This document shows, in pieces, positions 1 to 5,145 of a DNA stretch of 5,488 bases (position 1 is its first letter; each line of letters starts with the position of its first letter). The notes beneath the pieces are model-generated. The model did no database searches. It was not told the origin of the DNA and worked only from the letters and a program-made list of their open reading frames with translations. Position numbers and translations under genes: made by a program. The stretch is from Microbacterium sp. (GTDB lineage: Bacteria > Actinomycetota > Actinomycetes > Actinomycetales > Microbacteriaceae): assembly GCF_003248605.1 (NCBI RefSeq), contig NZ_QFPF01000168.1, forward strand, positions 1 to 5,488. Direction: 5' to 3'.

Positions 1-52
1 AACGCAGCACTTGGCCGTCCTCGGGTCGTAGTTTCCCGCCGGGCGCGCGGTG

Positions 53-376
53 TCACAACGCCGACGCCTGCCTCAGGCCCACGTCCGCAATAGGTCGCTT
101 GAGCAACTGCTCGGGGAAGATGTCGATGTCCTCGCGACCGAAGAGCGTACGAACCTCCTCCAACAAGCCGGAGGCTCGCATGAGGAGGTTGCCGTCGGCG
201 GGATCCATCTCAACAAGAATGTCGATATCGCTGCCCTCAGTCGCATCACCGCGGGCCACCGAACCGAACAGTCGCGGGTTCGTCGCCCCATACTTGAGCA
301 GGAGCGCTTCAAACTCGTCACGGCGCGCGCCAATCGCCTCGCGCAGCGCGAGACTCGGGGGCGAGACGATGGTCAC
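53..376 (-). CDS. Minimal nucleotidyltransferase (MNT-type) domain protein, possible HEPN/MNT antitoxin
   Basis: Product of 107 residues, the usual size for stand-alone MNT proteins. The catalytic signature is visible: G38-S39, then D50 and D52 in the GSDIDILVE segment, and a third candidate acidic residue, D85, in the DIDIF strand. The C-terminal RPIADVGLRQASAL resembles the 'LRERVLREAVPL' tail common in this family. Known family members transfer nucleotides, often AMP, and many act as antitoxins that modify a HEPN-domain toxin encoded next to them. I chose the GTG at 374-376; a longer in-frame reading exists, but it would run through the terminator and tRNA fragment. There is no ribosome binding site, but a -10-like box lies 6 nt upstream, so the mRNA may be leaderless. 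Any partner in the usual downstream place would lie mostly beyond the left edge. Domain identity is firm; the antitoxin role is inference. Confidence 0.85.
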   Translation of the reverse strand: MTIVSPPSLALREAIGARRDEFEALLLKYGATNPRLFGSVARGDATEGSDIDILVEMDPADGNLLMRASGLLEEVRTLFGREDIDIFPEQLLKRPIADVGLRQASAL

Positions 377-382
377 GCGACC

Positions 383-411
383 AGCGTAACGGCCCACCCG
401 CGACAAGTTCC
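383..411 (-). promoter_or_regulatory. Candidate promoter of the nucleotidyltransferase gene, leaderless type
   Basis: On the minus strand TACGCT (388-383) fits a TAnnnT -10 box and ends 6 nt before the GTG codon, so transcription would begin at or next to the start codon. A weak -35 candidate, GGAACT (411-406), lies 17 nt upstream. Leaderless mRNAs are common in actinobacteria and would explain the missing ribosome binding site. The -35 match is poor, so this is tentative. Confidence 0.35.
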
Positions 412-479
412 GGCGGCCTCTGGCACCCGAGTCACGGGACTTGCGTCCAAAGTGTTCCCAATCCGACCCTCTAGAAATG

Positions 480-508
480 GAAAAACCCCTGATAAACAGG
501 GGTTTTTC
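480..508. terminator. Rho-independent bidirectional terminator
   Basis: A perfect inverted repeat pairs AAAAACCCCTG (481-491) with CAGGGGTTTTT (497-507) around a 5-nt ATAAA loop, and the pair 480/508 extends it. The A-tract and T-tract flanking the CCCCTG/CAGGGG core make it a working intrinsic terminator in either direction. On the minus strand it lies immediately after the CCA end of the tRNA fragment, where a native tRNA terminator would sit, so it was probably the terminator of the original tRNA gene. Confidence 0.88.
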
Positions 509-535
509 TGGCGGTGACGGTGGGATTTGAACCCA
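509..535 (-). other. 3' fragment of a tRNA gene (probably tRNA-Ser): putative att site
   Basis: Read on the minus strand, this is the end of a tRNA: TGGG, the T-loop TTCAAAT, CCCAC, the acceptor strand CGTCACC, discriminator G and an encoded CCA at the very end. The implied 5' acceptor strand GGTGACG with G73 fits tRNA-Ser best, from memory. The fifth T-stem pair is already broken (T at 536 against C at 520), and no anticodon arm or GGTGACG partner occurs at the distance expected for an intact gene. Tyrosine integrases commonly use tRNA 3' ends as attB and leave exactly such a copy at one end of the inserted element. In that geometry the native downstream side (terminator, nucleotidyltransferase) is chromosome and the element extends rightward. 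The tRNA-end identity is strong; the att role is inference. Confidence 0.75.
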
Positions 536-698
536 AGCAGGAACACCTTTCATACGTGCACAACAGGCCGGCTTCGCTGTCATTCCGCGAGACTTGACCT
601 TTCGGCCGTGTACTGCGAAGGCCCTGAGCTTTCGTCAATCTTTCTCACGGCGTTCCCACGGGCTCGGGCCTCGTGCGGGGCAAGGAAAGTGCCTTCTT

Positions 699-1487
699 TC
701 AGCCCGCGGAGCGGGTTCCTCCTTGATCGCGTGCTATTGCGTCAATGATGGCGGGGATGTCGTCGCCGGCTTGCTGCAAGAACTCGTCCTGCAGCAGGGT
801 GGCGAGGTCGGAAACGGCGACCGTGAGCACCTCTCCGGCGGCCACCACGATGGGGATGCGGCTCTTCTTGGCCGTTTTCGCGATGCCCCAGCCGGTGGTC
901 ATCGCTTGGGGCAGCGCGAGGGACCGATCCTTCTCGGCGAAGTAGTAGGTTTCGGCGCTCTGCATGAGATCGACGCGGGTTTGCGCGAGGGCTGAGGCGA
1001 TTTCGTTCATCACCAGCGCATCGGTCTCGTACGCTTCGTCGCGTTCCAGGCGGGACACGAACCCGCCTTCAACGAGACTCCGGGTCCGCAAGGTGGTAGT
1101 GCGGCGACGGTTCAGCGCGGGGTAGAGCTGCATGATCCACGATACGGCGGCGGTGAAGAGAATGAAGAGATCGGGATAGCGGTCCGGGTTGATACCCGGG
1201 GCAAAGCTGAAGCCGTCCGGCATCTGAGGCAGATAGATCAGTGTCCACCCGAAAACCTGCAGCGCTGCCCAGACGACGATGACCAGGACGATTCCCACCG
1301 GCCCGGCAAGCGGTGACGGGCTCCCCCTCGGCCACCGGGATACCCGCCAGGTTCCGCGCATCACCCACGTGCTCACCCCTCCGCGGCCGGCGGGGTGAAA
1401 CAGCGTGTGGAATACGTCACGAAGGCCAACGAGAATCAGTGCGACACCGACTACGACGGACAGCACGTTCATAGTCTCCGGCAGCAT
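699..1487 (-). CDS. Ion-channel-type membrane protein lacking the pore/selectivity-filter segment
   Basis: Product of 262 residues. Hydrophobic helix 1 is about residues 7-23, followed by the conserved-looking RDVFHTLFHPAGRGG. Helix 2 is about 61-86 and leads into LIYLPQMPDGFSF; a third hydrophobic stretch is about 105-123 (LFTAAVSWIMQLYPALNRR), followed by a soluble C-terminal region. From memory, actinobacterial two-TM potassium-channel-like proteins have this order, but with a pore helix and a TxGxG(D)-type filter between the 'GFSF..G.NP' and 'TAAVSW..Q.YPAL' blocks. Here those blocks are joined by only about 10 residues, and no filter motif exists anywhere in the protein. About 40 residues therefore appear to be missing in frame. 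The ATG at 1485-1487 has GAGGA (1500-1496) 8 nt upstream; a second ATG five codons in has a GGAG placed too close. It may still fold as a membrane protein but should not conduct ions as a canonical channel. The reading frame is sound; the functional label is moderate. Confidence 0.75.
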   Translation of the reverse strand: MLPETMNVLSVVVGVALILVGLRDVFHTLFHPAGRGGVSTWVMRGTWRVSRWPRGSPSPLAGPVGIVLVIVVWAALQVFGWTLIYLPQMPDGFSFAPGINPDRYPDLFILFTAAVSWIMQLYPALNRRRTTTLRTRSLVEGGFVSRLERDEAYETDALVMNEIASALAQTRVDLMQSAETYYFAEKDRSLALPQAMTTGWGIAKTAKKSRIPIVVAAGEVLTVAVSDLATLLQDEFLQQAGDDIPAIIDAIARDQGGTRSAG

Positions 1488-1560
1488 CGCGTCGTTCCTC
1501 GACTTTCATTCTCTCCTTCGACTAGGCAAGCACCACCGCTTCAGCCTCAGATGGCGATGC

Positions 1561-1590
1561 GGCGTAACATGCCCGTCGGGCTCCTACGCC
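1561..1590. other. Intergenic hairpin after the DUF305 gene (possible terminator or processing site)
   Basis: GGCGTA (1561-1566) pairs perfectly with TACGCC (1585-1590), and inside it GCCC (1571-1574) pairs with GGGC (1578-1581), separated by a small internal loop. It begins 2 nt beyond the DUF305 stop codon. No T-run follows on the minus strand, so it is not a classic intrinsic terminator; it could reduce read-through or protect the 3' end. The remaining DNA up to the next start codon (1488-1560) shows only that gene's ribosome binding site. Confidence 0.5.
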
Positions 1591-1592
1591 AG

Positions 1593-2210
1593 TTACTCGG
1601 CGGGGCACTGGCGCGCGGCGGCGCGATCGAACTCGGGTACCTCGCGGGCCTCAGCCTCGGCGACAGTGGCGGCGATGCCGTTCTCCTCGATGTCCTTGAT
1701 CAGCCAGTCCATCTCGAGGATCTCGTTTCGCTGAGCTTCGCTGATCGAGATCGCGAGTTCGCACACGCGCACATCCTGAATCTGCGCCCGTTCGGAACGG
1801 GTGATGGCGAGCGAGTGATGCGGGATCATTGCGCTCATCCAGTCCGTGTCATCCACCGTGATCTGGCTGCGGTCGAGAGCGATGCCGCCGCCGATCAGCA
1901 AAACCCCGACTGCGACGATCGCGATGTTCGCTTTCGTGTTCTTGTACATGTTCAGCATCCAGGCGATCATGACCAACACCATGGTGCCGCCCATCGTGAC
2001 CGCCATGAACACACGGCTCTCGCTGAAGCGGACGTGGCCCCACTCCCACGAACCGGCGAACATCACCCAATACATGACGACCATCGCGGTGAGGATCATC
2101 GCCGCGAATCGCAGATACATCGGCATCTGCATCCGCGACTTCTGCTCCGTCTGGTGCTCGTTGTGGTCACGCTGTTGGTCGTTGTTCTGATTCGTCGACA
2201 AACGGATCAT
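1593..2210 (-). CDS. DUF305-domain membrane protein, copper-locus associated
   Basis: Product of 205 residues from the ATG at 2208-2210. A polar Gln/Asn/His-rich N-terminus (1-30) is followed by three hydrophobic helices (about 31-53, 66-89 and 94-112) and a C-terminal domain that starts with the DUF305 hallmark, D123-W124-M125 followed by M128-I-P-H131-H132. The domain continues through a helical pair to a single Cys near the end. DUF305 proteins often sit in copper-resistance loci; cyanobacterial CopM of this family binds copper, and the HH and Met residues are plausible ligands. The helices are unusually Met-rich. Start choice: AAGGAGG at 2219-2213 is only a few nt from this ATG. An in-frame GTG at 2222 would precede the ribosome binding site, and a TTG at 2201 lies 11 nt beyond it. 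It lies 83 nt downstream of the broken copper-storage gene, probably in one transcript. Family identity is firm; the biochemical role is unknown. Confidence 0.85.
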   Translation of the reverse strand: MIRLSTNQNNDQQRDHNEHQTEQKSRMQMPMYLRFAAMILTAMVVMYWVMFAGSWEWGHVRFSESRVFMAVTMGGTMVLVMIAWMLNMYKNTKANIAIVAVGVLLIGGGIALDRSQITVDDTDWMSAMIPHHSLAITRSERAQIQDVRVCELAISISEAQRNEILEMDWLIKDIEENGIAATVAEAEAREVPEFDRAAARQCPAE

Positions 2211-2217
2211 CTCCTCC

Positions 2218-2249
2218 TTCACTCATTCGTAATCATTCACTCATTCGTA
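2218..2249. repeat. 14-bp direct repeat upstream of the DUF305 gene
   Basis: TTCACTCATTCGTA occurs exactly at 2218-2231 and again at 2236-2249, an 18-bp period, with a further CATTC (2234-2238) in the spacer between. The left copy overlaps the ribosome binding site of the DUF305 gene, and each copy contains a minus-strand TACGAA that weakly resembles a -10 box. The local composition is clearly more AT-rich than the surroundings. It could be a regulator-binding direct repeat, a duplicated promoter element or a recent tandem duplication. Confidence 0.6.
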
Positions 2250-2293
2250 CCGTCGATTGCCTCTCGTCGGTCGAGGCGCGATCGGTCGCGCTC

Positions 2294-2672
2294 TCAGGCG
2301 GCGAGCATCTCGACGCAGGCCTGCTCGCAGTGGCGGCACGCCTCTGCGCAGATCTTGCAGTGCTCGTGCATCTCGGCGTGCTGCTCGCACTCCTCCGCGC
2401 AAGCGGCGCACGCGGCTCGGCGCACGAATAGTGTCGGGGTTGCTGCCCGTCTGGCGGGTCAGTACGGCAGCGGTCGCGGCGCAGACGTCGGCGCAGTCTA
2501 GGTTCTTGCGGATGCATTCGGTGAGCTCCGCGACCATGTCCTCGCTGAGGCACGCGTCAGCGCACGCGGCACACGACTGGGCGCACTCCACGCACGCCTC
2601 GATACACGTCAGCAGCGCATTGCTCGCATCGGCCTTCGGGTGGGTGCGCAGCATGTCTCCCGTAATGGTCAT
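2294..2672 (-). pseudogene. Four-helix-bundle copper-storage (Csp-like, Cys-rich) protein, frameshifted
   Basis: The first part reads through a Cys-rich helix pattern, CIEACVECAQSCAACADACL, then CIRKNLDCADVCAA and VLTRQTGSNPDTIRA, as in DUF326/Csp copper-storage proteins. The frame then degenerates into Arg-rich sequence running to 2241. In another frame the expected end of the family continues: AACAACAEECEQHAEMHEHC, then KICAEACRHCEQACVEMLAA and a TGA at 2294-2296. The switch lies near 2416-2425, and the total length is one nt over a multiple of three. The gene therefore lost a number of bases equal to 2 modulo 3, or gained 1. Intact members store many Cu(I) ions on Cys residues; there is no signal peptide, so this one would be cytosolic (Csp3-like). 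The ATG at 2672 is favoured because AAAGGAG (2687-2681) is 8 nt away; the ATG at 2678 is too close. A sequencing error is the main alternative. Confidence 0.82.
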
Positions 2673-2728
2673 CGTCATTGCTCCTTTCCCGCCGGGCGGA
2701 TGCCCGACCAGCGGCACGCTACAACGGG

Positions 2729-2767
2729 CATACCCATCCACGGAGGGGGTTGCATACCGGTAGGGGG
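2729..2767. promoter_or_regulatory. Probable CsoR operator pair upstream of the copper-storage gene
   Basis: CATACCC (2729-2735) faces GGGGGT (2745-2750), and a second CATACC (2753-2758) is followed after GGTA by GGGGG (2763-2767). CsoR operators in actinobacteria are typically T/A-ended C-tract/G-tract dyads of the TACCC...GGGTA kind, and the csoR gene is in this window. Rightward, TTGCAT (2750-2755) and TACTAA (2774-2779) with an 18-nt spacer could form a weak promoter around the second dyad. The arms are imperfect, so individual sites are less certain than the cluster. Confidence 0.5.
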
Positions 2768-2822
2768 CTGCGGTACTAAGTCACACGTACGTAGCAAGCC
2801 AGAGCGTCTCGCGCACGGCCGC

Positions 2823-2843
2823 CATACCCAATGGGGGTATACA
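2823..2843 (+). promoter_or_regulatory. copB: CsoR-type operator overlapping the -10 box of the copB-csoR promoter
   Basis: CATACCCAATGGGGGTATAC (2823-2842) contains ATACCC (2824-2829) and its inverted copy GGGTAT (2835-2840) around a 5-nt centre, the best dyad in the region and a good fit to CsoR operators. The right arm overlaps TATACA (2838-2843), a near-consensus -10 box oriented towards copB. No good -35 hexamer lies 17 nt upstream. Repressor binding here would block RNA polymerase directly. Initiation would be near 2850, leaving a leader of about 165 nt before the ATPase start. Confidence 0.6.
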
Positions 2844-2895
2844 GTGAACTTGTCGCCATACCAACAAAGGCGACCCCCCAGGAGGGGAAGTTGTC

Positions 2896-2928
2896 ATGTC
2901 GATGAACGAGTTTCGGGTATGGATATGA
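2896..2928 (+). CDS. Possible 10-residue leader ORF in the copB mRNA
   Basis: ATG at 2896 opens a 10-codon frame (MSMNEFRVWI, stop TGA 2926-2928). It is preceded by AGGAGGGG (2880-2887), 8 nt from the ATG, a stronger ribosome binding site than that of copB itself. The site sits in a small hairpin, CCCC (2876-2879) with GGGG (2884-2887), so it could be masked. The stop overlaps another ATG (2925) that opens a nine-codon frame ending at 2954. Translation of such a leader could influence the hairpin just downstream. No known leader peptide is recognised, and chance cannot be excluded for so short a frame. Confidence 0.3.
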   Translation: MSMNEFRVWI

Positions 2929-2931
2929 CAT

Positions 2932-2951
2932 GCGGGCTCGATGGAGCCCGC
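2932..2951 (+). other. Perfect GC hairpin in the copB leader
   Basis: GCGGGCTC (2932-2939) and GAGCCCGC (2944-2951) form an uninterrupted 8-bp stem with a GATG loop, starting 3 nt after the leader-ORF stop and 63 nt before the copB start. No U-run follows, so an intrinsic terminator is unlikely. It could act as an attenuating, pausing or RNA-stabilising structure. Confidence 0.55.
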
Positions 2952-3014
2952 TGAATCGCTCGCTCACTCTGTTCCACCCGATGATCGCGACGACGTTGTC
3001 GATAGGAAAGGCCC

Positions 3015-5120
3015 ATGACCTCAAACACCTCTGACCACGCCCCTGGGGGGACGCACCCCGGGGAGCACGTTCAGCACACCGGACAGATGGCAGAGCACGA
3101 CGCACACTCAGAACACGGCGGGGCACATGCGGGCCACGGGGCCGATCACGTAATGCAATTTCGTCGGCTGTTCTGGATCAACCTGATCATTGCCGTACCC
3201 GTCGTGGCGTTCTCGAGCATGTTTGCGATGCTCGTCGGATACCAGCTGCCCGACTTCCCGGGCGCCGCATTCATCGCCCCCGCGCTAGGTACCGTCATGT
3301 ATGTGTGGGGCGGGCGCCCGTTCCTCACCGGTGCGGTCGCCGAATTGCGTGCCCGCACCCCCGGCATGATGCTGCTGATCGCCCTCGCCATCACCGTCGC
3401 GTTCCTCGCCTCCTGGGGCGCGAGCCTCGGGCTGTTGGATCACGAGCTCGAGTTCTGGTGGGAGCTGGCGCTGCTGATCGTGATCATGCTGCTCGGGCAC
3501 TGGATCGAAATGCGCTCGCTCGCACAGACCACCTCGGCCCTCGACTCGCTCGCGGCGCTCTTGCCCGACGAGGCCGAACGGGTCGAAGACGACGACGTGG
3601 TCACTGTCTCCCCCTCCGACCTCCGGGTCGACGACGTCGTGATCGTCCGCCCCGGGGGCAGTGTTCCCGCCGATGGGCGCATCGTCGATGGCAGCGCCGA
3701 CATGGACGAGTCCATGGTCACGGGGGAATCCCGCACCGTGTCGCGCGGTGTGGGCGACCCGGTCGTCGCGGGCACCGTCGCCACCGATTCGGGACTGCGC
3801 GTGCGGATCACCGCGACGGGTGACGACACCACCCTCGCCGGCATCCAGCGGCTCGTCACCGAGGCGCAGGCCTCGTCGTCGCGGGCGCAACGTCTCGCCG
3901 ACCGCGCCGCAGCGTGGCTGTTCTGGTTTGCACTCGCGTCCGCCGTGATCACCGCGCTCGTCTGGAGCGTCCTCGGCAATCCGGACGCCGCCGTCGTGCG
4001 AACCATCACGGTGCTGGTGATCGCGTGCCCGCATGCGCTCGGGCTCGCGATCCCCCTCGTGGTGTCGATTGCGACCGAGCGCGCCGCGCGCGGGGGCGTG
4101 CTCGTCAAGGACCGCCTGGCGCTCGAGAGCATGCGCACGATCGATGCCGTGCTCTTCGACAAGACCGGCACGCTCACCAAGGGTGAGCCGACCGTCACCG
4201 ACGTGCAGACGGTGGGGGATGTCGACCCCGACACCGTGCTGCGCTTCGCCGCCGCGGCCGAAGCCGACAGCGAGCATCCGCTGGCCAGGGCAATCGTGCG
4301 CGCCGCACACGATCAGGGCCTGGACGTGCCGCGCGCATCCGGCTTTCGCTCCTCCCCCGCCGTCGGCGTCACGGCGATGGTCGAGGGCACCGAGATCCGA
4401 GTCGGCGGGCCGGCACTGCTCGCCGAGGCCGCAGCATCCGAGATCCCCGCCGCCGACGCGTGGCGAGATGAGGGCGCGATCATCCTGCACGTCATGCAGA
4501 ACGGCGCGGTCATCGGCGGGCTACGGCTCGCGGACGAGATCCGGCCCGAATCGCGCGAAGCCGTCGACGCGCTGCACGCCCTCGGGGTCGAAGTCGTCAT
4601 GATCACCGGCGACGCAGATGCCGTCGCGCGCACAGTCGCGGGCGAACTCGGCATCGACCGGTACTTCGCGGGCGTCCGCCCCGAAGACAAGTCCGCGAAG
4701 GTCGCCGAACTACAACACGGCGGACGCAAGGTCGCGATGGTGGGCGATGGCGTAAACGATGCCCCCGCCCTCGCGCAGGCCGATGTCGGCATCGCAATCG
4801 GCGCCGGCACCGACGTCGCGATCGCCTCCGCCGGAGTCATCCTCGCCAGCTCCGACCCCCGCTCGGTAGTGTCAGTCATCGAGCTTTCGCGGGCGAGCTA
4901 CCGCAAGATGCAGCAGAACCTGTGGTGGGCCGCCGGTTACAACTTGATCTCGGTCCCGCTAGCCGCCGGCGTGCTCGCGCCGATCGGATTCGTGCTGCCG
5001 ATGTCGATTGGTGCGATCCTGATGTCACTGTCGACGATCGTCGTCGCAATCAACGCCCAGCTGCTCCGACGCCTCGATCTGCAGCCCGAGGCATCCGTCC
5101 GCTCCGTCCTAAATCGCTAG
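3015..5120 (+). CDS. copB: CopB-type copper-translocating P-type ATPase (P1B-3, CPH motif)
   Basis: Product of 701 residues, full length for CopB. It pumps copper out across the cytoplasmic membrane using ATP. The N-terminus (1-46) has ten histidines and no CxxC heavy-metal-associated domain, as usual for CopB. Membrane helices follow at about 53-75, 83-98, 117-136 and 146-166. The actuator motif T236-G-E-S239 comes next, then helices around 300-320 and 329-350 with the transport motif C338-P339-H340. The catalytic domain contains D382 in DKTGTLT (phosphorylated Asp), H421-P422, TGD at 531-533 and GDGVND at 577-582. The last helices carry Y642-N643 and MSLST at 670-674, the P1B-3 signatures. 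P1B-3 pumps are reported to move Cu(II) and/or Cu(I)/Ag(I), so the oxidation state is open. AGGAAAGG (3004-3011) precedes the ATG. csoR follows 25 nt downstream, so the pair is probably one transcript under self-repression. No inactivating change is seen. Confidence 0.96.
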   Translation: MTSNTSDHAPGGTHPGEHVQHTGQMAEHDAHSEHGGAHAGHGADHVMQFRRLFWINLIIAVPVVAFSSMFAMLVGYQLPDFPGAAFIAPALGTVMYVWGGRPFLTGAVAELRARTPGMMLLIALAITVAFLASWGASLGLLDHELEFWWELALLIVIMLLGHWIEMRSLAQTTSALDSLAALLPDEAERVEDDDVVTVSPSDLRVDDVVIVRPGGSVPADGRIVDGSADMDESMVTGESRTVSRGVGDPVVAGTVATDSGLRVRITATGDDTTLAGIQRLVTEAQASSSRAQRLADRAAAWLFWFALASAVITALVWSVLGNPDAAVVRTITVLVIACPHALGLAIPLVVSIATERAARGGVLVKDRLALESMRTIDAVLFDKTGTLTKGEPTVTDVQTVGDVDPDTVLRFAAAAEADSEHPLARAIVRAAHDQGLDVPRASGFRSSPAVGVTAMVEGTEIRVGGPALLAEAAASEIPAADAWRDEGAIILHVMQNGAVIGGLRLADEIRPESREAVDALHALGVEVVMITGDADAVARTVAGELGIDRYFAGVRPEDKSAKVAELQHGGRKVAMVGDGVNDAPALAQADVGIAIGAGTDVAIASAGVILASSDPRSVVSVIELSRASYRKMQQNLWWAAGYNLISVPLAAGVLAPIGFVLPMSIGAILMSLSTIVVAINAQLLRRLDLQPEASVRSVLNR

Positions 5121-5145
5121 CCCTAAACCGCCAGGAGGTCGCGCC

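Noticed and set aside
377..583. N-terminal extension of the nucleotidyltransferase reading frame up to 583
   Set aside because: It would translate through the intrinsic terminator and the tRNA fragment and has no family similarity; the domain starts cleanly at the GTG at 376.
536..605. Possible complete tRNA gene continuing rightward from the 3' fragment
   Set aside because: No acceptor partner, D-arm or anticodon arm can be found at the expected distance, and the T-stem is already mismatched at 536.
701..717. AGCCCGC/GCGGGTT hairpin at the end of the channel-like gene as a terminator
   Set aside because: It lies inside the last codons of the gene and is not followed by a T-run in either direction; probably coding coincidence. 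The rest of 536-698 shows nothing else beyond weak inverted repeats.
1395..2501. Long plus-strand open frame opposite the channel-like and DUF305 genes
   Set aside because: Its translation is low-complexity His/Arg/Asp-rich antisense of two recognisable minus-strand genes and crosses the intergenic hairpin.
2785..2792. ACGTACGT palindrome in the divergent control region
   Set aside because: An isolated 8-bp palindrome with no second copy; too short to support a specific role.
3040..3063. CCCCTGGGG and CCCCGGGG palindromes in the first codons of copB as further CsoR sites
   Set aside because: They encode the Pro/Gly/His-rich N-terminus and lack the flanking TA ends of the upstream dyads; codon composition explains them.
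2776..3126. Minus-strand open frame across the copB leader and start
   Set aside because: It has no recognisable similarity, overlaps the copB N-terminus and operator region, and has no clear ribosome binding site.
3285..4490. Long minus-strand open frame inside copB
   Set aside because: Typical GC-rich antisense shadow; its translation is Gly/Asp/His/Arg-rich, while the plus strand encodes all the P-type ATPase motifs.
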